Below are positions 1-7,459 of a DNA stretch of 43,763 nt, in pieces (positions within the stretch are counted from its first letter, which is position 1; every line of letters begins with the position of its first letter). The notes beneath the pieces were generated by a model that searched no databases, was not told the origin of the DNA, and saw only the letters and a program-made list of their open reading frames with translations. A program made the position numbers and the translations under genes. This DNA comes from Gammaproteobacteria bacterium. GTDB lineage: Bacteria; Pseudomonadota; Gammaproteobacteria; Pseudomonadales; Porticoccaceae. The stretch lies in the NCBI GenBank assembly GCA_016191205.1, contig JACPPB010000010.1:1-43763 (forward strand). The letters are read 5' to 3'.

Positions 1-207
1 CCCAACCAGAACGCTTACATCGAGAGCTTCAATGGGCGACTGCGCGATGAGTGCCTCAACGAACACGGGTTCCAGAACGTCCTGCACGCCCGAACACTGA
101 TCGAGACTTGGCGCCGGGAATACAACGAGGAACGACCCAAAGAAGCACTCGGCGGGCTGACGCCAGCCGCCTATGCCAAACAGATGGCCCAAGATCGGCT
201 ACCCTAA
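1..207 (+). CDS. IS3-family transposase OrfB, C-terminal fragment (starts before the window)
   Basis: Reading from base 1 in frame gives 68 residues ending in TAA at 205-207. They contain the IS3 OrfB/rve signature NAYIESFNGRLRDEC, where the glutamate is the last acidic residue of the DDE triad, followed by the usual YNEERPKEALGGLTPAAYA tail. The product is the catalytic subunit that cuts and joins IS ends after frameshift fusion with OrfA. The 5' part lies upstream of the window, so intactness cannot be judged. An IS3 orfA fragment also occurs at 4025-4183 on the other strand, but nothing shows that the two belong to one element. Confidence 0.85.
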   Translation, partial: PNQNAYIESFNGRLRDECLNEHGFQNVLHARTLIETWRREYNEERPKEALGGLTPAAYAKQMAQDRLP

Positions 208-254
208 CCCCAGACTCTAAATGGCACCGCTACTGAAAGCGGGGGGACGTCGGC
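1..254 (+). mobile_element. 3' end of an IS3-family insertion sequence
   Basis: Only the right-hand part of the element is in the window: the end of the orfB-type transposase, then about 47 bases of non-coding terminus. I place the outer end near 254, because the reverse strand beyond that point reads as RAYT coding sequence (residues like YRWSSA), which the element interrupts. The exact tip and any target duplication cannot be fixed from one end. The end is G-rich (ggggggac). Confidence 0.6.
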
Positions 255-674
255 GCTTGACCAACGATAATTCTCGGCACGGCGTTCCATCCCAGCCCGA
301 ACCGGATTTCGCTCTACCTACCGCACTGCCGCCCGTAGGTAAGCTTCATCCAAAGGGGAAGAGAAAAGCCGCCCTTGCCAAAGGTGCCCTTTCCAACCTC
401 GAGCCCGGTTAATGTTCTGGGCGTAGCGCATGTGTAGCGGTTTCAACACCCGGTGCAACCCATCGTCGGTTGCTGGGACGGCAACCAAGTGAATGTGGTT
501 GGTCATGAGACAATAAGCAAGCACTTCAACATGATGCTTGTCGCTGTACTCTCTGAGCCACGACAAATACGATTCGCGATCTTCGTCGGTGAAGAAAATG
601 TCTTCCCGCCGATTGCCGCGCTGGGTAACGTGATGTGGAAGGCCGGCAAATACTGTTCTAGGTAATCTTGGCAT
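255..674 (-). pseudogene. REP-associated tyrosine transposase (RAYT), frameshifted and truncated
   Basis: The readable frame runs from ATG at 674 to a TAG at 318-320 (118 aa). It shows the RAYT/IS200-like Y1 fold: N-terminal VTQRGNRRE, the HUH metal-binding motif in MTNHIHLVAVP, and WKGHLWQGRLFSS. Families of this kind continue with a YVERNPVRAG-type helix that carries the catalytic tyrosine. Here ERNPVRAGM and YRWSSA are found in another frame immediately after the stop, so a small deletion at about 317 removed the tyrosine codon and shifted the frame. The rest is cut off by the IS3 end. RAYTs act on REP hairpins; a hairpin lies 19 bp upstream of the start. Inactive as it stands. Confidence 0.8.
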
Positions 675-692
675 AGCTGGAGAATAACACTT

Positions 693-715
693 TTAAAGGG
701 TAGCGTCCCCTTTAA
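693..715. repeat. Hairpin upstream of RAYT (REP-like)
   Basis: Perfect 8-bp arms TTAAAGGG / CCCTTTAA are separated by 7 bases (tagcgtc). The position just upstream of a RAYT start suits a REP-type target, but only one copy is visible, so the assignment is inferred. It could also be a transcription terminator at the end of the cassette gene on the minus strand. Confidence 0.4.
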
Positions 716-752
716 CCCCTCGACGTAAAGGTCCTAGGTTTCAACACGCGCA

Positions 753-1250
753 TTAATTTGACTTACACATTCTTTCGTAGGCAGAGGCGAAGCCTGCCAG
801 GTCTAGGCTCTTCGTTTCCCAGCCAGCAGTTGAAAACTGCCCGGCGACCTTTAGCACGTTGCCAGATTTTATGGACTCAACCTCTTCGGAACTCAGCTTA
901 GATGAGTAGTACCTATCTCTTGTAACCATCTTTGAGCCGCTAAGGTAGGTTGAGTACTTCCCGCGCTTATCTACTGGCGCTTGATTGTCTACTACATATT
1001 TCAGTTGGGCATCAAAACTGAAGCCGTCAAATCCGGATTCTCTGGCCTTCATGTTGAGTTCCCCACAAAGGAACGTGAAGTCGCCTTTAAACATCTGGAT
1101 TATCTCTACTTTCGAAGTGTCGAAAGGGTCTGACTGCCTCGCCAACCCTACCCACCCGCCACCTAGCTGGCTGATCTGTGGGCGCTCTGACGCAATTGCG
1201 GATACCGATATCAGAGAGGCCACCACCAAAGTAAGCATCGACAAGTTCAT
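753..1250 (-). CDS. Hypothetical secreted protein, probable integron cassette gene
   Basis: 165 aa. I chose ATG at 1250 because it has a strong ribosome site (aggag, 7 bases upstream) and begins a clean signal peptide (MNLSMLTLVVASLISVSAIA, cleavage likely after SAIA). The longer reading back to 1352 has neither. The mature part is polar with two cysteines (FLCGEL and ERMCKSN) and no motif I recognise, so no function is proposed. It lies directly downstream, on the same strand, of the attC at 1347-1410, where the next cassette of an array would start. No attC of its own was found after the stop; RAYT/IS3 debris lies there instead. Codon use is AT-richer than the restriction operon. Confidence 0.7.
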   Translation of the reverse strand: MNLSMLTLVVASLISVSAIASERPQISQLGGGWVGLARQSDPFDTSKVEIIQMFKGDFTFLCGELNMKARESGFDGFSFDAQLKYVVDNQAPVDKRGKYSTYLSGSKMVTRDRYYSSKLSSEEVESIKSGNVLKVAGQFSTAGWETKSLDLAGFASAYERMCKSN

Positions 1251-1346
1251 GTTGTCTCCTAGTCCTTCCTGTGCACTTCTTGAGAATGTCCAAAGCATCC
1301 TAATTCTTACGCCGCCTTCCGAGTCCACGAGAGAGCATCTATTGCC

Positions 1347-1410
1347 GCCCAACGTTTGAGCTCAGGCCGCGGCCCGTCAGGGCCGTCGCGCCTGCAGCGA
1401 ATGGTTAGAC
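1347..1410 (-). other. attC site (59-base element) of an integron gene cassette
   Basis: Read on the minus strand, the site opens with GTCTAAC (1410-1404) and ends with GTTGGGC (1353-1347), matching the RYYYAAC and GTTRRRY core boxes. Between them lies an imperfect palindrome (GGCGCGACGGCCC against GGGCCGCGGCC) with a CTCAAACG arm before the last box, as in known cassettes. The TAA stop of the 1405-2595 gene is inside the first box, a common cassette arrangement. The 64-bp length is within the normal range. Integrase cleavage would fall between G and TTGGGC near 1353. No integrase gene is in the window. Confidence 0.8.
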
Positions 1411-2595
1411 ATTGTCACTCGACTTCTCTTGCGAGGTTGAAAATCCCATTCGAAAATCTGGAAGCGCCTCTGGAAGTAGAACACCCGGACGATAGTTGGC
1501 CGGGTTATACCCAAGATCTCTGCGACTCATCATTAGTTCAATCCCTTCACGATTACGCTTTTCCATACAAGAAAGGACGTAATCGATGAATCTGTCTACT
1601 ACGTCAATTTCGGCCTGCACATGGGGCAGTCCGACCGCGTCGATTTCTGCGCGCAGAGACCTTTCCCACATTGAACGATATTCGTTGAATATGGGCACTC
1701 TCTTGTTGAAGTAGATTTCCTCAAAGCAAAGCTTATCTACAGCCACATTGCCGTGAAGAAGGTCATTGCGCTCATTAACTAGAGAGTGGTACTCAGCGCA
1801 CTCTTTCGAGGAGTAATCGATTGGCCTCTCGAAGCCAACGCAATTTATATGCAGGCTTCTAATCCGGACATCTATGGGACGCTTGTAGAGGTCATCCATA
1901 AGGCGGCGATCACTGCGAATCTCAGGGCGTGCGCACGCAAAAATTAGGAGATTTACAAACGCCTCGGCAAGTACCGGCAACATTGAACGAATGCCGAACG
2001 CTATTCCAAGCGCCTTTGAGTATTTATCACTCTTCTCCTTCCACTTCTCGGTATATGAGTCCATATCGTCGATGCTCGAAATGTTCTCAATGGCATCGTC
2101 ATCTGGATTGAGACCGGCCAGATCCAGCTCCCTCTTCATTGAGTCAATCGACGATTTCAGTCTCTGATACGGATTAACAAAGTGCTTCCACTTCTCAAGG
2201 CTCTTGCGGATTTCTCCGACGCGCTTCGAGAGGGTTGGAATATCCACCTTGATGGCGGATACGATTGATTCCTTTGTAACCCCATCCTTGGAAATATCCC
2301 CAATTAGAAATATTTCAGTCCGATAGTTCATCCCCAGGAACTGCACTAGACCTCTCTCTCCAGCGAGAGTCCAATCCCAATGAATCATATTGTCGGAGTC
2401 ATCTCGCCGCAGGAAGTTCTGCATGCCGTTGGGAGGGCCGAACTTTGCATACAGGTAGCAATACAGATCGACCGGTTTGATCTCATTTCCGATCTCAAGT
2501 ATCGCGGCGCCCTTTGGACGAGACTCGCCAAGAAGAATGTTGGCCAGGCACTTCGGATTAGGCGCTTCAAATGCGCTGAGGTCAAATGCGTCCAT
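1405..2595 (-). CDS. Hypothetical protein, integron cassette gene
   Basis: 396 aa from ATG at 2595; a GTG nine bases earlier is an alternative start. I recognise no family. Visible features are a charged predicted-helical middle (about residues 125-200, rich in K/E/S), a short hydrophobic stretch (AEAFVNLLIFAC), and near the C-terminal third NERNDLLHGNVAVDK, which resembles the RNxxxH-type helix of HEPN or similar nucleic-acid-associated helical domains. That resemblance is weak. The stop codon sits inside the attC site, and the gene starts just after a TTAGAC cassette-type boundary into which IS5 has inserted 15 bp upstream. Any upstream promoter is therefore now separated from the gene. Lower GC than its neighbours supports transfer. 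Confidence 0.7.
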   Translation of the reverse strand: MDAFDLSAFEAPNPKCLANILLGESRPKGAAILEIGNEIKPVDLYCYLYAKFGPPNGMQNFLRRDDSDNMIHWDWTLAGERGLVQFLGMNYRTEIFLIGDISKDGVTKESIVSAIKVDIPTLSKRVGEIRKSLEKWKHFVNPYQRLKSSIDSMKRELDLAGLNPDDDAIENISSIDDMDSYTEKWKEKSDKYSKALGIAFGIRSMLPVLAEAFVNLLIFACARPEIRSDRRLMDDLYKRPIDVRIRSLHINCVGFERPIDYSSKECAEYHSLVNERNDLLHGNVAVDKLCFEEIYFNKRVPIFNEYRSMWERSLRAEIDAVGLPHVQAEIDVVDRFIDYVLSCMEKRNREGIELMMSRRDLGYNPANYRPGVLLPEALPDFRMGFSTSQEKSSDNV

Positions 2596-2704
2596 ACTTT
2601 CCACAATGTCTAAGGAAGCGCTGATTTATTCCCCGGTCCGTGGTTTGCCGGCAGGCGCTTTTGAGATAATGGGCATCCCTACAGTGTCTGCGGGAACCTG
2701 AGCG

Positions 2705-3691
2705 ATGCAAGCGAGTTTTTCTGATCTGGGATATACCAGCAAGAAGAAGCTGACGCGGCGGGACCGGTTCCTGGCGCAGCTGGAAGCGATGACGCCGTGG
2801 GCGGCGCTGGTGGCGGCGATCACGCCGTTCTACCCGGCAGGCAAGGGTCCGGGTCGCCCGCCGATCGGCCTGGAGCGGATGCTGCGGATGTATGTTGCCC
2901 AGCAGTGCTTCGGGCTGTCGGACGAGGGCATCGAGGATGCGCTGTACGACAGTCAGGCCATCCGCCGGTTTGTCGGCATGGACTTCACGCGCGAGGCGGC
3001 GCCGGATGCCACCACGCTGCTCAAGTTCCGCCGCCTGCTGGAGGATCATGGCCTGACCGGGGTGATCTTCGAGACGATCAACGATCACCTGGCCCGGCAG
3101 GGGCTGCTGCTGCGCGAGGGCACGATCGTGGATGCCACGCTGATCGCGGCCCCGCCGTCGACCAAGAACCGCGACCGGGCGCGCGACCCGGACATGCATC
3201 AGGCGAAGAAGAGCAAGCAGTGGCACTTTGGCATGAAGGCGCACATCGGGGTGGACGCCGACTCGGGTCTGGTGCACACGCTGGTCACGACGCCGGCCAA
3301 CGTTCATGACGTCACCCAGGCCCATGCGCTGTTGCACGGCCAGGAACGCTACGCTGCCGGCGATGCCGGTTATCAGGGCGTCGCGCAACGGGAAGAGAAC
3401 CGGAACACGTCGGTTCAATGGGACGTGGCCATGCGTCCCGGCCGGCGCCGGCAGCTGGACCGGTGCACCGAGGCAGGCCGGCTGCTCGATGCCTTCGAGC
3501 GCATCAAGGCGCGGGCGCGCGCCAAGGTCGAGCATCCGTTCCACGTCATCAAGAACCTGTTCAGGCACCGCAAGACGCGCTATCGGGGGTTGGGCAAGAA
3601 TACGGCGCAGCTGCAGACCCTGTTCGGCCTGGCCAACCTGGTGATGGCCGGCTGGCGCCTGCGGGCGCGTGACACCCTCACTGCGTTCTGA
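2705..3691 (+). CDS. IS5-family transposase
   Basis: 328 aa, full length for the IS5 group, starting at ATG 2705. It has the N-terminal IS5 domain (GRPPIGLERMLRMYVAQQCF, then LYDSQAIRRFVG). The DDE catalytic core follows: first Asp in EGTIVDATLIAAP, second in YAAGDAGYQG, and the Glu in ARAKVEHPFHVIK, which carries the family's conserved Y/R-E-type helix. It catalyses cut-and-paste or replicative movement of its own element by binding the terminal repeats. The frame is intact with all three acidic residues, so the element should be active. It ends RARDTLTAF. Confidence 0.92.
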   Translation: MQASFSDLGYTSKKKLTRRDRFLAQLEAMTPWAALVAAITPFYPAGKGPGRPPIGLERMLRMYVAQQCFGLSDEGIEDALYDSQAIRRFVGMDFTREAAPDATTLLKFRRLLEDHGLTGVIFETINDHLARQGLLLREGTIVDATLIAAPPSTKNRDRARDPDMHQAKKSKQWHFGMKAHIGVDADSGLVHTLVTTPANVHDVTQAHALLHGQERYAAGDAGYQGVAQREENRNTSVQWDVAMRPGRRRQLDRCTEAGRLLDAFERIKARARAKVEHPFHVIKNLFRHRKTRYRGLGKNTAQLQTLFGLANLVMAGWRLRARDTLTAF

Positions 3692-3701
3692 GGAGACAAA
3701 A

Positions 3702-3719
3702 AACCCGGAATGTCGGGTT
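3702..3719 (-). terminator. Hairpin with T-run, reading leftward at the end of the IS5 transposase
   Basis: AACCCG and CGGGTT form a 6-bp stem around a 6-base loop, preceded on the plus strand by an A-run (3698-3703), which is a T-run on the minus strand. As a minus-strand terminator it would stop outside transcription entering the IS from the right. Short stem, so moderate confidence. Confidence 0.4.
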
Positions 3720-3795
3720 GAGACAAGCGAATGTCGCCCGCCACACCCGAAAAAGAGTCCATTCGGCCTGCCGGAAACGCTGACCTACCCATCTC

Positions 3796-3859
3796 CGGCC
3801 AGCGATCGACGCCCTCCAGTCTCCCCACGGCCAGCGATCGACGCCCTCCAGTCTCCCCA
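3796..3859. repeat. Perfect tandem 32-bp repeat inside the IS5 right arm
   Basis: Two identical 32-bp units lie head to tail (3796-3827 and 3828-3859), each starting CGGCCAGCGATCGACG. They sit in the non-coding right arm of the IS between the transposase stop and the terminal repeat. This is probably a slippage duplication in this copy. Confidence 0.9.
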
Positions 3860-3895
3860 TGCTGGTAGTCGGGTGATTGATCAGCGCTTCCCTAA

Positions 3896-4024
3896 TAATG
3901 AACGGATCAAGACTACACAAGGGCCGGACGTCATGTCAAACGTGGTAATGCGCCCTAAAACACCAGCCGATTCCACCTCACGCGAACCGCCCAAGCCGAA
4001 GCTGTTGGATGAAGTTCGCGCCCG
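3896..4024. other. Short non-coding stretch between IS5 and an IS3 relic
   Basis: No gene is visible. On the minus strand, facing the cassette gene now behind IS5, a TTGACA lies at 3939-3934 with a weak TAGTCT 18 bases further on (3915-3910). This is a possible former promoter of the cassette gene, but the -10 match is poor. No acceptable attI or attC could be found here. Confidence 0.3.
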
Positions 4025-4183
4025 CATCCGGCCTTGCCGGCTCGCCTTGACCCAGTTGAACAGCGTCTGATCAACCAGCCCCAGGGTCTTGGCCACCGCA
4101 GCCCGGCTCTGACCGCCCTCAACCAGCCGCACCGCCTCTTGCTTGAACTCCAGCGTGTAGCGCGCCCGCGTTGCCTTCATCAT
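4025..4183 (-). pseudogene. IS3-family orfA fragment
   Basis: 53 codons from ATG at 4183 read as the helix-turn-helix N-terminus of an IS3 OrfA: YTLEFKQEAVRLVEGGQS, then KTLGLVDQTLFNWVKASRQG. Homology then stops and the frame runs into unrelated sequence up to the IS5 end. The leucine-zipper part of OrfA and all of OrfB are missing. A ribosome site (aaggag) and an IS-like terminus lie upstream (4184-4270), next to the hsdR stop. It is the remnant of an element that inserted beside hsdR. Confidence 0.75.
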
Positions 4184-4278
4184 GTCGCTCTCCTTGCATG
4201 GATCAAATCACACAGCAAGGGATACGTTTTCCGGGGGCAAGGTCAGAGACCCACTAAATCACCACAGATTCCATACCG

Positions 4279-7200
4279 TCAAAGACAACCCTGGTTTTCA
4301 TGCGTAACCGCTGGCCGGCACGGGCTGGTCAGCTCGTAGACCATGTCCCCCACAAAGCGCTTGAACGATTCGTTCTCGACAAACTGCTTGTAGACCTGGG
4401 TGTCATCCTTCAGCAAATGCTGCATCACCTTGGCCAGTGCCTGATCGTGCGCCATGCGCGCGGTGTGCGGGGTGTTTTCCCTGGCGTTCTGATAGGCGAC
4501 ATCGGCGGCAACCTTGGGCGCGATGTCATCGCGGATGCGCTGCGCGACCCGGTCGGTATCGGTGAACAGGGTGCCAAACTGCTCGTTGAAGGTATTGAGG
4601 ATATTGCTGAGGCGATCCAGCTCCGGCTCGGCCTTGCGGCCGCCCGCCTCGGTCGGCACTGGATCAATTTCGGCATCGGCATCCGCCAATGCAATCCTCA
4701 TCGCCGCCTTTTTCTCGACCCGGTAGCTGTCCATGTCGATGGTTTCGAGAATGCCCTTGGCCAGGTCTTCCTCCTGCGGTGCCGGCAGCTTGGGGGTCAG
4801 CAGGTCGAGGAAGATCGATAATCTCTCCCAAGCCGGGTTGCTGTAGGGGATTACCGACGAGAGAAAGTTGTAGGTGCGGCAAAAGGTCTTGGCCTTGCTT
4901 TTGAAGTCCACCTGCCCGTCTTCATCGAGCTGGCTTACGTACACCGCCACGCAGGCATCGAGGATGGGGTCGAGCCGGTCGCGGTCGGCGCCGCCGAGGA
5001 ACAGTGCCACCAACTGCTCGACCTGGTTCGGGGCGTATACCTGGGCGGAATCCAGCGCCAGTTTCAGGTCATGCAGCTTGTTGGGGTCGGTCTCATCCGC
5101 CAACAGGGTGGTGCGGTAGTAGTCCTGGAAGGCAAAGGTGATCGCTTCGCTGTTGTTCTGAAAGTCGAGCACGAAGCAGTCGTGCTTGCCCGGGTGGGCG
5201 CGGTTGAGGCGCGACAGCGTCTGCACCGCCTTGATGCCCGACAGCGTCTTGTCCACATACATGGTGTGCAGCAGCGGCTCGTCGTAGCCGGTCTGGAACT
5301 TGTCGGCGCAGATCAGGAAGCGGTAGGGGTCGTTCTGGATCCTGGCGGCGATATCCTTGCTGGCAAAGCCGTTCAGCGATGCCTCGCTGACCTTGCTGCC
5401 GCCGTACTGATGCTCACCCGAAAACGCCACGATGGCCTGATACGGGCTCTTGCGCTCGGCCAGATAGGCCTTGAAAGCGTGGAAGTACTGAATCGCCCGT
5501 TCGATACCACTCGTCACCACCATCGCCCGTGCCTGCCCGCCGATCTTCCCAGCCGCGAGCACCTGCTCGTGGAAGTGATCCACCATGATCTCGGCCTTGA
5601 GCCGGATCGCGTGGTCGTGACTCTCCACATACCGGCGCAGCTTTTTTTGCGCCCGTGTGGTGTCGAACTCGGGGTCGTCCTCGGTCTTCTTCACCAGCCG
5701 GTAGTAGCTGTCCACCGGCGTGTAGGCCTTGAGCACGTCGAGGATGAAGCCCTCCTCGATCGCCTGTTTCATGGTGTAGCTGTGGAACGGCCGGTGCTGC
5801 ACCTTGCCGTCTGCATCCGGCGGCAGCGCCGCGCCGAACATCTCCAGCGTCTTGTTCTTGGGCGTGGCGGTAAACGCAAAGTAACTGGCGTTGGCGAGCA
5901 TCTTGCGCGCCGCCATGCGCGCCTCCAGCGCGGCGTTGATGGTGTCCTCGGGGTCGGGCGCGTCGTCCGCGTCGGTGTCCGTGCCGCCCAGTGCCTGGCT
6001 CATGGCCGCCGAGGTTTTGCCGCCCTGGCTGGAGTGCGCCTCATCGATGATGATGGCAAAGTGCTTGCCGGCAGCCAGCGCGATCTCATCGAGAATGAAG
6101 GGGAACTTCTGCACCGTCGAGACGATGATCTTCTTGCCTTCCTGAATGAACCGGCGCAGGTCGCCCGAGCGTTCGGCGTGGCCCACGGTGGCGCCCACCT
6201 GCATGAAGCCCTTGATGGTCTTCTGGATCTGGTCGTCGAGAATGCGCCGGTCGGTGACCACGATCACCGAGTCGAACAGCTCTTTTTCCGACTGTTTCAC
6301 GCCAATCAACTGGTGCGCCAGCCAGGCGATGGAGTTCGACTTGCCGCTGCCCGCCGAGTGCTGGATCAGGTAGCGCTTGCCCACGCTGTTGGCGCGCACG
6401 TCGGCCAGCGCCTCGCGCACCACGCCGAGCTGGTGGTAGCGCGGCCAGATCTGCACGCGCTTCTTCTTGCCGGTGCGCGGGTCCTTCTCCGCGACGATCT
6501 GCGCGTAGTTTTCCAGGATGTCGGTCAGCCCCGCCGGGGTCAGCACCTCCTTCCACAGGTAGTCGGTCTTGATGCCCTGCGGGTTGGGCGGATTGCCCGC
6601 GCCGTCGTGATAGCCCTTGTTGAACGGCAGAAACCACGATGCCTTGCCCTTGAGCTGGGTGCACATGCGCACCTCGCTGTCATCCACCGCAAAGTGCACC
6701 GCACAGCGGCCAAACTCGAACAGCCGCTCGCGCGGGTCGCGGTCGCGCTGGTACTGCGCCACCGCATCGGCGACCGTCTGGCGGGTCAGGCTGTTCTTCA
6801 GCTCGAACGTAGCAATCGGCAGGCCGTTGATGAACAGCCCCAGATCCAGCGCACGGCGCGTCTCGTCCATGCTGTAGGCGATCTGGCGAGTGATGGAGAA
6901 GCGGTTCTGCGCGTGCAGCGCCGCGGCCTTGGCGTTGCCCGCGGAGGGCGTGCCGTAAAACAGATCGAAGTGCAGCGGCCCGTGCGCCACGCCCTTGCGC
7001 AGTACGTCGATGACGCCGCGCTTGCCGATCTCGGCCGAAAGGCGCGCGAGGAACCTTAGGCGGTTGATATCCTTGGGATCGTTGGCCGATGCCAGCGCCA
7101 GCTTCGCGAAGGCGTCCGGCTGGGTGGCGCGCAGAAAGGCGAACAACTGCGGCACATCGAGCGCGTGGGCGCGATCGTAGTCCTGCGCACTGCCGGCGAT

Positions 7201-7326
7201 GTAGCCGATCCCGCCGTAGGACCCGTGGGTATCGACCACGCCCGGCATCGCGGCCAGGCCGTCGCTGCCGGTCAGGTGCCGCACGATAAGGCTTTCCAGG
7301 CCCTTTTCGCTGGTGTCGGTGGTCAT
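4279..7326 (-). CDS. hsdR: Type I restriction enzyme, R (endonuclease/translocase) subunit
   Basis: 1015 aa, a normal HsdR length. With HsdM and HsdS it forms the complex that translocates unmodified DNA using ATP and cuts it at a distance. The N-terminal nuclease domain shows the PD-(D/E)xK pattern (Asp near 161, ELK at 175-177 in IATFELKN). The SF2 motor has Walker A SAGSGKS (324-330), DEAH at 428-431 and FTATPKNKTLEMFG as motif III. The second RecA lobe carries CADKFQTGYDEP and QTLSRLNRAHPGK (motifs V and VI). The C-terminal helical part ends VGDMVYELTS plus a short tail close to IS3 debris; the tail may have been altered there, but no domain is missing. It is the last gene of the locus, 133 bp after the ATPase gene. 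Confidence 0.95.
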   Translation of the reverse strand: MTTDTSEKGLESLIVRHLTGSDGLAAMPGVVDTHGSYGGIGYIAGSAQDYDRAHALDVPQLFAFLRATQPDAFAKLALASANDPKDINRLRFLARLSAEIGKRGVIDVLRKGVAHGPLHFDLFYGTPSAGNAKAAALHAQNRFSITRQIAYSMDETRRALDLGLFINGLPIATFELKNSLTRQTVADAVAQYQRDRDPRERLFEFGRCAVHFAVDDSEVRMCTQLKGKASWFLPFNKGYHDGAGNPPNPQGIKTDYLWKEVLTPAGLTDILENYAQIVAEKDPRTGKKKRVQIWPRYHQLGVVREALADVRANSVGKRYLIQHSAGSGKSNSIAWLAHQLIGVKQSEKELFDSVIVVTDRRILDDQIQKTIKGFMQVGATVGHAERSGDLRRFIQEGKKIIVSTVQKFPFILDEIALAAGKHFAIIIDEAHSSQGGKTSAAMSQALGGTDTDADDAPDPEDTINAALEARMAARKMLANASYFAFTATPKNKTLEMFGAALPPDADGKVQHRPFHSYTMKQAIEEGFILDVLKAYTPVDSYYRLVKKTEDDPEFDTTRAQKKLRRYVESHDHAIRLKAEIMVDHFHEQVLAAGKIGGQARAMVVTSGIERAIQYFHAFKAYLAERKSPYQAIVAFSGEHQYGGSKVSEASLNGFASKDIAARIQNDPYRFLICADKFQTGYDEPLLHTMYVDKTLSGIKAVQTLSRLNRAHPGKHDCFVLDFQNNSEAITFAFQDYYRTTLLADETDPNKLHDLKLALDSAQVYAPNQVEQLVALFLGGADRDRLDPILDACVAVYVSQLDEDGQVDFKSKAKTFCRTYNFLSSVIPYSNPAWERLSIFLDLLTPKLPAPQEEDLAKGILETIDMDSYRVEKKAAMRIALADADAEIDPVPTEAGGRKAEPELDRLSNILNTFNEQFGTLFTDTDRVAQRIRDDIAPKVAADVAYQNARENTPHTARMAHDQALAKVMQHLLKDDTQVYKQFVENESFKRFVGDMVYELTSPCRPAVTHENQGCL

Positions 7327-7459
7327 TCAGTCTCCCTCACGCGCTTGCAGGCCCTGCCGATCAAGCAACCATCAAGCAAACTTTCGGAGCGATAGTCATT
7401 AAAAATCCAACTGTTAGATAGCGGCAGCGAATCGGCAGCCTTCGGTGGCAGATCGGCCA

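Larger units (their letters stand above)
2614..3891 (+). mobile_element. Complete IS5-family insertion sequence (1278 bp)
   Basis: Terminal inverted repeats begin GGAAGCGCTGAT at 2614 and end with the complement ATCAGCGCTTCC at 3891. They are flanked by the direct 4-bp duplication CTAA (2610-2613 and 3892-3895), the target preferred by IS5-group elements. It encodes one transposase (2705-3691). Removing one CTAA restores a continuous flank in which the minus strand reads ATTAGACATT, so the element landed in the probable 5' boundary of the adjacent gene cassette. Confidence 0.92.

Noticed and set aside
2582-3568. Minus-strand open frame inside IS5
   Set aside because: Antisense to an intact IS5 transposase and crosses the IS boundary, so it is not a gene.
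3946-3965. Resemblance of GCGCCCTAAAACACC to part of the attI1 site
   Set aside because: Wrong strand relative to the cassette orientation, no GTTRRRY box follows, and no integrase gene is present.
4184-4300. hsdR truncated by the IS3 relic
   Set aside because: HsdR has full length and ends with the usual FVGDMVYELTS region. Only the last few residues may be changed.
5071-7059. Long plus-strand open frame (662 codons) antisense to hsdR
   Set aside because: The product is low-complexity in H, R, V and L with no family resemblance. The opposite strand encodes an intact HsdR with all motifs. It is a GC-rich shadow frame.
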